Assembly (NCBI GenBank): GCA_030671905.1
Contig: DAOVHK010000009.1
Span: forward strand, 1 to 21,522
Direction: 5' to 3'
Length of the DNA: 21,522 bases
Source of the DNA: Clostridia bacterium
Lineage (GTDB): Bacteria > UBA6262 > WVXT01
Shown here piece after piece: positions 1-6,723 of this stretch. The notes under the pieces were generated by a model. The model did not search any database, was not told where the DNA came from, and was given only the letters and a program-made list of their open reading frames with translations. Within the stretch, counting starts at the first letter, position 1. The number at the start of each line of letters is the position of its first letter. The translations under genes were made by a program, and so were the position numbers.

Positions 1-758
1 AGAATTTGAATCTCTCTTTGGGAATGAATGTACTTTTGATTTCTCCTATGGATATGGCCACGCAGTTGGGAATGATTCCCAGAATGGAGAAGTTTCGGTT
101 AGTGGGGATATTCGACTCAGGATTGTATGAATACGATGCAAACCTTGCCTATATTTTCTTCCCTGTAGCTCAAAAGTTGTTTAACCTGGGAGAAAGAGCT
201 ACGGGGCTGGAAGTTAAAATTGATAATATCTTCTTCGCAGGTAAAGTTGCCGCTTCGATTCAAAAAGAACTGGGTTACCCTTATTGGGCGAGGAGCTGGA
301 TGGTAACCCATAGGAACCTGTTTGCCGCCTTGAAACTGGAGAAGGTAACGATGTTCATTATTCTGGTTTTGATTGTTCTGGTAGCAGCTTTCAACATTAT
401 TTCCACTCTGATGATGATGACTATGGAGAAGACTAAGGATATTGGCATACTTAAAGCAATGGGTGCTGCAAGAAGAAGTGTCCTCAAAATCTTTCTTTTT
501 GAGGGATTGATTATAGGTGTAGTGGGCACACTTATTGGGGCAGTGGTGGGTTATATTGCCTGTCGTCTTTTGGGAAAATACCAATTCATAAAATTGCCTC
601 AGGATGTCTACTATATAAGTAGTTTACCAGTGCATATACAGAGAAGTGATTTCATATATATTATTTTAGGAGTGATATTGATATCTTTGATGGCGGCAAT
701 TTACCCTGCCTATAAGGCATCTCGCCTGGATCCTTGCGAGGCGATTAGATACGGGTGA
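1..758 (+). CDS. LolC/LolE-family lipoprotein-releasing permease, C-terminal part (5' end outside window)
   Basis: Inner-membrane permease of the Lol ABC exporter, which extracts outer-membrane lipoproteins from the inner membrane and passes them to a periplasmic carrier. The frame is open to the left edge, so only about 250 C-terminal residues of a protein usually near 400 are seen. Visible parts, numbered from the TTG at position 6: the end of the periplasmic MacB/FtsX-like domain (1-110), then three hydrophobic segments (about 116-138, 163-187, 215-236) in the FtsX arrangement. The cytoplasmic coupling segment EKTKDIGILKAMGA follows the first. The C-terminal PAYKASRLDPCEAIRYG is the classic LolC/E tail. 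The gene is followed 15 nt later by its ATPase, lolD. Whether it is LolC, LolE or a single LolF-like subunit cannot be decided without the N-terminus. The next nearest alternative is a MacB-type permease, made less likely by the LolD partner. Confidence 0.9.
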   Translation, partial: NLNLSLGMNVLLISPMDMATQLGMIPRMEKFRLVGIFDSGLYEYDANLAYIFFPVAQKLFNLGERATGLEVKIDNIFFAGKVAASIQKELGYPYWARSWMVTHRNLFAALKLEKVTMFIILVLIVLVAAFNIISTLMMMTMEKTKDIGILKAMGAARRSVLKIFLFEGLIIGVVGTLIGAVVGYIACRLLGKYQFIKLPQDVYYISSLPVHIQRSDFIYIILGVILISLMAAIYPAYKASRLDPCEAIRYG

Positions 759-773
759 GGGGAAGGCTAAAGA

Positions 774-1523
774 GTGCATAACCAGAGACCGTTCTTAGAA
801 GCTAAAAATCTGAACAAGAGTTATTACCAGGATGAAATTGAGGTTAGAGCACTTGCGGAAATTAATCTAAAGATAATGGAGAAGGAAGTAGTGGCGATTT
901 TTGGTCCCTCGGGTGCTGGAAAGAGCACTTTGCTTCACATTCTTGGTGCCTTAGATCGTCCAACCAAGGGGGAGGTTATTTTTCAAGATAGTAATATTAC
1001 TACCTTATCCGATAATGAACTTGCCCGGTTGCGAAACAGAGAGGTTGGTTTTATTTTTCAGTTTCACCATCTTCTGCCTGAGTTTACTGCACTGGAAAAT
1101 GTGATGATGCCTCTCCTGATAGCTCAAAGCTCTTCTGGTAAGGGTAGGGTCAGTAGTTTTCCCTCGCGGAAAATGAAACAGATAAGGGAAAAAATCGAAG
1201 AGGAATCTTTAAGAATCTTGACTGAGGTGGGTTTAAAAGATAGAATAAATCACAGCCCATCCGAGTTATCAGTAGGTGAGCAGCAGCGAGTAGCTGTAGC
1301 GCGGGCGTTAATCAATAGTCCCCAAGCAATTTTAGCTGACGAACCAACGGGAAATCTGGATAGAAAGACAGGAGACTCGGTCTTTGAGCTCCTTTTAGAA
1401 CTGAATCAGGAAAAGGGAAAGGTATTAGTAATTGTTACCCATAATGAGGTGTTGGTGGAGAGGATAGCGAGTTTACGCTCTGGAAAAATTATCCATTTAC
1501 GCGATGGCAAAATAATAAGTTAA
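774..1523 (+). CDS. lolD: LolD, ATPase of the lipoprotein-releasing ABC transporter
   Basis: Cytoplasmic ATPase that powers lipoprotein release by the LolC/E permease just upstream. It has 249 residues; E. coli LolD has 233. Walker A GPSGAGKST is at 44-52, Q-loop Gln at 96, the signature at 165-169, Walker B plus D-loop (AILADEPTGNLD) at 185-196 and the H-loop His at 223. HSPSELS before the signature and the overall order match LolD closely. Two oddities: the signature reads LSVGE where LSGGE/LSGGQ is usual, and about 16 extra residues rich in Ser, Arg and Lys lie between the Q-loop and the signature (about 118-137). The start is GTG, chosen because GGGGAAGG ends 7 nt before it. MacB-type and FtsE-type ATPases are the nearest alternatives. 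Confidence 0.92.
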   Translation: MHNQRPFLEAKNLNKSYYQDEIEVRALAEINLKIMEKEVVAIFGPSGAGKSTLLHILGALDRPTKGEVIFQDSNITTLSDNELARLRNREVGFIFQFHHLLPEFTALENVMMPLLIAQSSSGKGRVSSFPSRKMKQIREKIEEESLRILTEVGLKDRINHSPSELSVGEQQRVAVARALINSPQAILADEPTGNLDRKTGDSVFELLLELNQEKGKVLVIVTHNEVLVERIASLRSGKIIHLRDGKIIS

Positions 1524-1541
1524 AATACTCAAGGAGGTTTA

Positions 1542-2417
1542 ATGGCACAGAAAATCTATCTGAATGGCAAATTGGTTCCTCGAGAAGATGCCAGGATTTC
1601 TGTTTTCGACCATGGACTGCTATACGGAGATGGGGTCTTTGAGGGAATTCGAGCATACGATGGTCATGTATTTAGATTATCTCAACACCTGGACCGCCTC
1701 TACGATTCAGCCAGAGCAATTACACTTAAAATTCCTTTGACCAAGAAAGAGATGGAAAAAGCTGTAATTCAGACTTTAAAAGCAAATAGTTTAAAAAACG
1801 GTTATATCCGCTTGGTGGTGACCAGGGGAGAGGGTGATCTGGGTCTTGACCCCAGGAATTGTGGAAAGCCGGTAGTGTTCATTATAGCGGATAAAATCGA
1901 GCTTTATCCTGAAGAGTGGTATAAGAAAGGTTTAGAATTGGTTATTGTGGCTACAAAGAGAAATATTCCTGAAGCAATAGATCCAGGGATAAAATCGCTG
2001 AATTATCTGAATAACATTTTAGCGAAGATTGAAGCAAGCTTGCAAAATATGCCTGAGGCTGTAATGCTTAACAGAGAGGGCTATGTTGCAGAATGTACTG
2101 GAGATAATATCTTCATTGTGGAAGAGAATGTGTTAATTACTCCTCCTTTTTATGTGGGTATACTTGCCGGTATCACCCGTCAAGCAGTAATGGAACTGGC
2201 AAGAGAGAAATTGGGTCTTCTGGTGAGGGAGGAAGCGTTTACCCGATTCCATCTGTACAATGCAGATGAGTGTTTCTTGACTGGCACAGCTGCGGAAGTG
2301 ATTCCTGTAGTTAAGATTGATGGTCGAAAGATAGCGGAGGGAAAACCAGGAAAGATTACCGCAAGACTCATCAAGGAATTTCGGGATTTAACGAAAAAAG
2401 AAGGTACGAAGATATAA
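1542..2417 (+). CDS. ilvE: Branched-chain amino acid aminotransferase (PLP fold type IV)
   Basis: PLP enzyme that interconverts leucine, isoleucine and valine with their 2-oxoacids, using 2-oxoglutarate/glutamate. It has 291 residues, normal for the short bacterial/archaeal IlvE group. The N-terminal ISVFDHGLLYGDGVFEGIR (about 19-37) is diagnostic. The PLP lysine is K151 in GIKSLNYLNNILAK. E184 in the AECTGDNIF segment is the expected pyridine-nitrogen partner, and LTGTAAE at 246-252 is the phosphate/carboxylate-binding turn. The ATG has a strong GGAGG five bases upstream. The gene sits alone between lolD and mcsA with no other amino acid genes, so its placement is not functionally explained. 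D-amino acid transaminase and aminodeoxychorismate lyase share the fold, but the motif set favours IlvE. Confidence 0.9.
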   Translation: MAQKIYLNGKLVPREDARISVFDHGLLYGDGVFEGIRAYDGHVFRLSQHLDRLYDSARAITLKIPLTKKEMEKAVIQTLKANSLKNGYIRLVVTRGEGDLGLDPRNCGKPVVFIIADKIELYPEEWYKKGLELVIVATKRNIPEAIDPGIKSLNYLNNILAKIEASLQNMPEAVMLNREGYVAECTGDNIFIVEENVLITPPFYVGILAGITRQAVMELAREKLGLLVREEAFTRFHLYNADECFLTGTAAEVIPVVKIDGRKIAEGKPGKITARLIKEFRDLTKKEGTKI

Positions 2418-2457
2418 TAGACAGTGGACCGGCATCGTAAACAGTGCCCGACCAGGT
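2413..2457 (+). promoter_or_regulatory. Possible promoter and imperfect hairpin leader upstream of mcsA
   Basis: A perfect TATAAT (2413-2418) overlaps the ilvE stop, but no convincing -35 lies 16-18 nt upstream. Downstream, CGGCA (2430-2434) can pair with TGCC-C-G (2445-2450) with one bulged C. ACAGTG is repeated at 2421 and 2441. This could be an internal promoter with a structured leader or simply the ilvE-mcsA junction. No CtsR-type direct repeat or CIRCE element was seen. Confidence 0.3.
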
Positions 2458-2470
2458 TAGGAGATAGATT

Positions 2471-2992
2471 ATGCTTTGTGATGAGTGTAAAAAGAACGAG
2501 GCTATGATACATTTTACTCAAATTCTCAATAATAAAGTAACTAAATTTCATCTCTGCCAGGAGTGTGCTAAAGAAAAGGGAGTGGTGTTCCCTTCTCTGG
2601 ATGAGGCTCTTTTCGAAGGTCCGCATCTTGCTTTAGCTTCCCTTTTGGCTGGACTTAGTGATATTGGCGTTCCCTATGCTCTGGAGAAGCCAAAAGTAGT
2701 CAGAAAGTGCCCCAATTGTAAGGCAACCTACGACGATTTCAGGGAATCGGGCAGGTTGGGCTGTTCCGAATGTTATCGAACTTTTAAGAAAGAGCTTCTG
2801 CCCCTGTTGAGAAGGCTCCACGGTTCAGTCCAACACACAGGCAAAGTTCCCCTGCAAAAAGTCAGAGTAGGCAAAAAAGGTAAAGAGATAATGGAACTGC
2901 GCAGAGAATTACAGAAGGTAATAGAGAAAGAGGAATATGAAAAGGCAGCAGTAATAAGGGATAGGATAAAAGAATTAGAAAAGAAAAAATAA
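2471..2992 (+). CDS. mcsA: McsA-like zinc-finger/UVR activator of the protein arginine kinase
   Basis: Small cytoplasmic zinc protein that, in Bacillus, activates the arginine kinase McsB and helps target proteins to ClpC. The 173 residues carry four CxxC pairs: C3/C6, C29/C32, C80/C83 and C98/C101, enough for two zinc-binding knots. A charged C-terminal UVR-type helical hairpin (about 138-173; REL then EEYEKAAVIRDRIKELE) matches the UVR motif also present in ClpC. The ATG is preceded by TAGGAG at 7 nt. The stop overlaps the mcsB start by one base (TAATG), so the two are probably translationally coupled. In Firmicutes this gene follows ctsR; here it follows an aminotransferase and no ctsR is in the window. 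Family assignment is firm from motifs plus neighbours. Confidence 0.92.
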   Translation: MLCDECKKNEAMIHFTQILNNKVTKFHLCQECAKEKGVVFPSLDEALFEGPHLALASLLAGLSDIGVPYALEKPKVVRKCPNCKATYDDFRESGRLGCSECYRTFKKELLPLLRRLHGSVQHTGKVPLQKVRVGKKGKEIMELRRELQKVIEKEEYEKAAVIRDRIKELEKKK

Positions 2993-4047
2993 TGCAACTG
3001 CAAAATATGCTCAAACAAAAAATCGGGTGGTTAGAAAGTAAAGGGAAATCTCCGGGAATTGCAATTTCTTCACGGGTCAGGCTGGCGCGAAATTTGAACA
3101 GAGTCCCCTTTCCTCAGAAGGCTTCCAGGGAAGAGCAGGAAGGGTCTTTTGAGAAAATTAAGAGTGCTTGTGAAGAGATTGCATATTTTAAGGGAGCTCC
3201 CATCCTCAATTTGCAAGAGTTCGACAGGGTGGATAGGCAGTTTTTGTTAGAAAGGCATTTGATTAGTTATGAGCATTCTCGAGGAGATGGGGTCAGGGGA
3301 TTAGTTATCGGGTATAGAGAACTTCTCAGCCTGATGATAAACGAGGAAGACCACCTGCGGCTTCAGGGAATACAATCGGGGTTAGAGCTACAGCAGGCCT
3401 GGGATATTTTGAAGCAAATCGATGAACAGATGGATAAGAAACTCGATTATGCCTTCTCTCCTGAGATAGGCTATCTGACTGCCTGCCCGACGAATACAGG
3501 AACAGGGATGAGGGCTTCTGTGTTGATGCACTTGCCTGCTTTGGTAATGAATGAAGAGATAAATAAGGTGTTGCAGGCGTTAAACAAGATTGGAATGGTC
3601 GCTCGAGGACTTTATGGAGAAGGAACTAAGGTGATGGGGGACCTGTTCCAGATTTCCAACCAGGTTACTTTAGGTCCTAATGAAGAGGGAATAATTGATA
3701 ATTTGGAAAGAGTCGTAAAACAAGTTATCAATTACGAAATCAAAGGAAGGAAAACTCTGTTTAAAGAAAGTAAAGAAAAGGTAATGGATGTGGTCTATCG
3801 TGCTTATGGAGTCCTGGTTAATGCCCGGCAGATAAGTTTTGCGGAGACGATGGAGTTTCTATCAAAAGTGAGATTGGGCATATATTTTGACATGGGCTTA
3901 GATACTAAATTGGATATATTGAATGAGCTCACTATTTTGACTCAACCGGCTCATTTACAGGAGTCGGTGGGCAAGGAGCTCGCGCCATCTAAACGGGATT
4001 TCATCCGCGCAGAGATGATTAGAGAAAAATTGAAAAGTGGAAAATAA
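2992..4047 (+). CDS. mcsB: McsB, protein arginine kinase
   Basis: ATP:guanido phosphotransferase-fold kinase that phosphorylates arginine side chains of damaged proteins, marking them for ClpC-ClpP in Gram-positives. It has 351 residues, the usual McsB length. The nucleotide-binding SSRVRLARN is at 26-34, the acidic NEEDHLR at 117-123, and CPTNTGTGMRASV at 165-177 holds the conserved active-site Cys (C165) and the phosphate-binding Arg. The C-terminal RDFIRA at 335-340 fits the RDxxRA phosphoarginine-sensing motif of McsB, which metabolic creatine/arginine kinases lack. This separates it from a small-molecule guanido kinase. The start ATG overlaps the mcsA stop. It is followed by a hairpin and then clpC. 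All key residues appear intact. Confidence 0.95.
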   Translation: MQLQNMLKQKIGWLESKGKSPGIAISSRVRLARNLNRVPFPQKASREEQEGSFEKIKSACEEIAYFKGAPILNLQEFDRVDRQFLLERHLISYEHSRGDGVRGLVIGYRELLSLMINEEDHLRLQGIQSGLELQQAWDILKQIDEQMDKKLDYAFSPEIGYLTACPTNTGTGMRASVLMHLPALVMNEEINKVLQALNKIGMVARGLYGEGTKVMGDLFQISNQVTLGPNEEGIIDNLERVVKQVINYEIKGRKTLFKESKEKVMDVVYRAYGVLVNARQISFAETMEFLSKVRLGIYFDMGLDTKLDILNELTILTQPAHLQESVGKELAPSKRDFIRAEMIREKLKSGK

Positions 4048-4054
4048 TTCCCCT

Positions 4055-4108
4055 CACCTTGGGAAAAAGGTGCCGGAAAAAGGTGTCTATCACCTTTTTG
4101 GAAGGAGG
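4055..4108 (+). promoter_or_regulatory. Hairpin with duplicated arm between mcsB and clpC (possible attenuator)
   Basis: A perfect 9-bp stem, AAAAAGGTG (4077-4085) with CACCTTTTT (4091-4099) and a 5-nt loop, ends in a run of T two bases before the strong AAGGAGG of clpC (4102-4108). The 5' arm is duplicated: GGAAAAAGGTG occurs at 4062-4072 and 4075-4085. An upstream CACCTT (4055-4060) can pair with the first copy. Mutually exclusive pairings are therefore possible, as in an attenuator or a partial terminator that tunes clpC relative to mcsAB. Function is inferred. Confidence 0.5.
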
Positions 4109-4116
4109 TAAGTTAA

Positions 4117-6546
4117 ATGTTAAATAGATTTACTCAAAGGGCGCAGAAAGCTATTCTTTTAGCCCAGCGGGAGGCAAAGAGACTGAATCACGATTATCTG
4201 GGCACTGAACATATCCTTTTAGGACTAATAGTCTTGGGAGAAGGTGTTGCTGCACAGGTGCTACAGGATTTGGGGATCGATTTGAAAAAGGTGAGAAGAG
4301 AAGTGGAAAAGATGGTAGGAACTGGAGACAACATTCTCCTGGTAGGAGAGGTGCCTTTTACCCCGAGGGCAAAAAAGGTTCTGGAATTGGCTGTCCAGGA
4401 AGCACAGGATATGGGTCACAATTATGTGGGGACAGAACATCTACTCTTAGGACTAATCCGGGAAGAAGAAGGGGTGGCAGCTAAGGTTTTAGAGGGTCTG
4501 GGAGCAAGTTTAGAATTGGTAAGAGGGCAAATTATAAATCTCCTGGGTGAAACTACTGCTCATGGAGTGCCCGGTAAAGAGAAGAGGAGAACTAAGACTC
4601 CTACACTGGATGCTTATGGACGGGATTTAACGAGATTTGCCAGTGAAGGGAAGCTCGATCCAGTAATTGGCAGGGGGACGGAGATCCAAAGATTAATCCA
4701 GATACTTTGCCGGCGCACCAAAAATAATCCAGTGATGATTGGCGATCCTGGCGTGGGTAAAACTGCTATCGTTGAGGGACTGGCACAGAAAATCTCTGAC
4801 AAGAATGTACCGGAAATTCTATTGAATAAGAGAGTATTGATTCTCGATTTGGCTGGAGTTGTAGCCGGCACTAAATACCGTGGCGAATTTGAACAGAGAC
4901 TAAAGCAAATAATAGATGAGATTCGCCGGTCTGAGGGCAACGTAATTCTGTTCATTGATGAACTTCATACGGTGGTGGGAGCAGGGGCTGCTGAAGGGGC
5001 AATAGATGCCTCCAATATGTTGAAACCAGCACTGGCAAGAGGAGAACTGCAATGTATCGGCGCTACTACTCTGGATGAGTATCGTAAACACGTCGAGCAC
5101 GACGCTGCTCTGGCAAGACGTTTTCAACCGGTGACCATCGACCCTCCCACGGTGGAGGAGACCATTGACATTTTGAAAGGATTAAGGGATAGATACGAAG
5201 CCCACCATAGAGTTAAGATAACTGACGAATCTCTCCATGCTGCGGCTACATTATCTCAAAGGTTCATTTCCAATCGCTTTCTGCCAGACAAGGCAATCGA
5301 CTTAATTGATGAGGCTGGCTCACGAGTAAGGCTTCAGACTACCACAAAACCTCCCGACTTAAAAGAAATTGAGAGAAAATTAGAATCTGTAAATAAGGAG
5401 AAGAAGGCAGCCATTGCTTCCCAGGAGTTTGAAAAAGCTGCCAGGTTGCGCGATGAAGAGAAAAAGATTGAACAGGAACTGCAACAGACAAAAAAGTCTT
5501 GGGAGCAGAGAAAGAATAAGACGGAAGGGACTGTAGTAGAAGAAGATATTGCTCACATTGTCTCTGAATGGACGGGGATTCCTGTGATTAAGTTGACTGA
5601 AAAGGAAACGGAAAAACTCCTACACATGGAAGAGGCTTTACACAAACGAGTTATTGCTCAGGACGAGGCAATAAAGGTTATTTCTCAAGCAGTGCGTCGT
5701 TCTCGAACAGGATTGAAAGATATTGCTCGTCCCACCGGTTCGTTCATCTTCCTCGGGCCCACTGGGGTAGGAAAGACTGAATTGGCCAGAGCCTTGGCTG
5801 AGTTTATGTTTGGTAATGAGGAATCGATGGTGAGGTTGGATATGTCCGAGTATATGGAGAAGTTCAATGTTTCCAGGCTTGTCGGGGCTCCTCCAGGATA
5901 TGTGGGTTATGAGGAAGGTGGTCAGCTTACGGAAAAGGTTCGCAGGAAGCCCTATTCGGTGGTACTTCTGGATGAGATTGAGAAAGCTCATCCGGATGTG
6001 TTCAATATATTACTGCAAATTTTCGATTCCGGGCAGTTAACCGATAGCTTGGGGCATAAGGTAGATTTTAAGAATACTGTAATCATTATGACTTCGAATA
6101 TTGGAGCCAGAGAGATAACCGGGGGTAAGACCTTGGGATTTTTGACTACTCAGGAAGTGGAACAGAGTTACAAGGGTATGAAGAAGAAAATTCTGGATGA
6201 GATGAAGAAAGTCTTTCGTCCGGAATTTCTGAATCGAATAGATGAAGCTATAGTTTTTCATCCACTGAGCAAAGAAGACGTGAGAAGTATTGTCGATTTA
6301 ATGCTTGAAAAAGTAACTCAGAGATTATCAGAGCAAGAGCTCACTCTTAAAGTTACTGATGGGGCTAAAGACTTTCTTGTGGAAAAGGGTTTTGACCCCC
6401 AGTTTGGTGCACGTCCTCTCAGGAGAGCAATTCAGAGATACCTTGAGGATCCCCTGGTTCAAGAAATCTTAGCTAAGAAAATAAAACCCCAGGCAAAGAT
6501 TACTGCCGATGTTCAGGATGGCAAAATAGTATTTAAACTTCTGTAG
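4117..6546 (+). CDS. clpC: ClpC, AAA+ unfoldase of the Clp protease
   Basis: Hexameric cytoplasmic ATPase that unfolds substrates and feeds them to ClpP. It has 809 residues, typical for ClpC. Two Clp-N repeats (about 5-65 and 80-142) each contain a GTEH(I/L)LLGL motif. Their Glu residues (E31 and E107) correspond to the phosphoarginine-binding glutamates of Bacillus ClpC. NBD1 has Walker A GDPGVGKT (209-216) and Walker B VILFIDE (276-282). A middle/UVR helical segment lies at about 412-465. NBD2 has Walker A GPTGVGKT (547-554) and Walker B VVLLDE (615-620). LGF at 673-675 aligns with the VGF loop that docks on ClpP. The UVR segment and the McsA/McsB neighbours separate it from ClpA and ClpB. 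The start is set by AAGGAGG 8 nt upstream. A terminator follows. Confidence 0.97.
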   Translation: MLNRFTQRAQKAILLAQREAKRLNHDYLGTEHILLGLIVLGEGVAAQVLQDLGIDLKKVRREVEKMVGTGDNILLVGEVPFTPRAKKVLELAVQEAQDMGHNYVGTEHLLLGLIREEEGVAAKVLEGLGASLELVRGQIINLLGETTAHGVPGKEKRRTKTPTLDAYGRDLTRFASEGKLDPVIGRGTEIQRLIQILCRRTKNNPVMIGDPGVGKTAIVEGLAQKISDKNVPEILLNKRVLILDLAGVVAGTKYRGEFEQRLKQIIDEIRRSEGNVILFIDELHTVVGAGAAEGAIDASNMLKPALARGELQCIGATTLDEYRKHVEHDAALARRFQPVTIDPPTVEETIDILKGLRDRYEAHHRVKITDESLHAAATLSQRFISNRFLPDKAIDLIDEAGSRVRLQTTTKPPDLKEIERKLESVNKEKKAAIASQEFEKAARLRDEEKKIEQELQQTKKSWEQRKNKTEGTVVEEDIAHIVSEWTGIPVIKLTEKETEKLLHMEEALHKRVIAQDEAIKVISQAVRRSRTGLKDIARPTGSFIFLGPTGVGKTELARALAEFMFGNEESMVRLDMSEYMEKFNVSRLVGAPPGYVGYEEGGQLTEKVRRKPYSVVLLDEIEKAHPDVFNILLQIFDSGQLTDSLGHKVDFKNTVIIMTSNIGAREITGGKTLGFLTTQEVEQSYKGMKKKILDEMKKVFRPEFLNRIDEAIVFHPLSKEDVRSIVDLMLEKVTQRLSEQELTLKVTDGAKDFLVEKGFDPQFGARPLRRAIQRYLEDPLVQEILAKKIKPQAKITADVQDGKIVFKLL

Positions 6547-6551
6547 GCACA

Positions 6552-6606
6552 GATTTTCCCATTGAAAATCGGGATGCATATTCCTCCGATCCTATCGGGG
6601 GTTTTT
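6552..6606 (+). terminator. Intrinsic terminator after clpC, with a preceding hairpin
   Basis: CCTCCGAT (6583-6590) pairs with ATCGGGGG (6594-6601) in an 8-bp stem with one G-T wobble and a 3-nt loop, followed directly by TTTTT (6602-6606): a textbook rho-independent terminator. A smaller 7-bp hairpin, GATTTTC/GAAAATC (6552-6558 with 6564-6570), precedes it. A third imperfect stem, TTCTTC/GAAGAA (6605-6610 with 6630-6635), with an inner A5/T5 pairing, follows. The cluster separates the clpC transcript from tamB. Confidence 0.85.
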
Positions 6607-6674
6607 CTTCCATAAAAACCTGCCTTTTTGAAGAATTCCCGTCTTTTCTTTCCAGAGTGTATCCCATTTTTTGC

Positions 6675-6703
6675 TTGCAATTTGAGGCTGAAAGGTATAT
6701 AAT
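6675..6703 (+). promoter_or_regulatory. Sigma70-type promoter for tamB
   Basis: TTGCAA (6675-6680) and a perfect TATAAT (6698-6703) are separated by 17 nt. Transcription would start near 6710, leaving a very short leader before GGAG (6715-6718) and the tamB ATG at 6724. It lies just downstream of the clpC terminator, as expected for a new transcription unit. The rest of the 177-nt gap holds only the terminator cluster. Confidence 0.75.
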
Positions 6704-6723
6704 AATCAACTTATGGAGAACGG

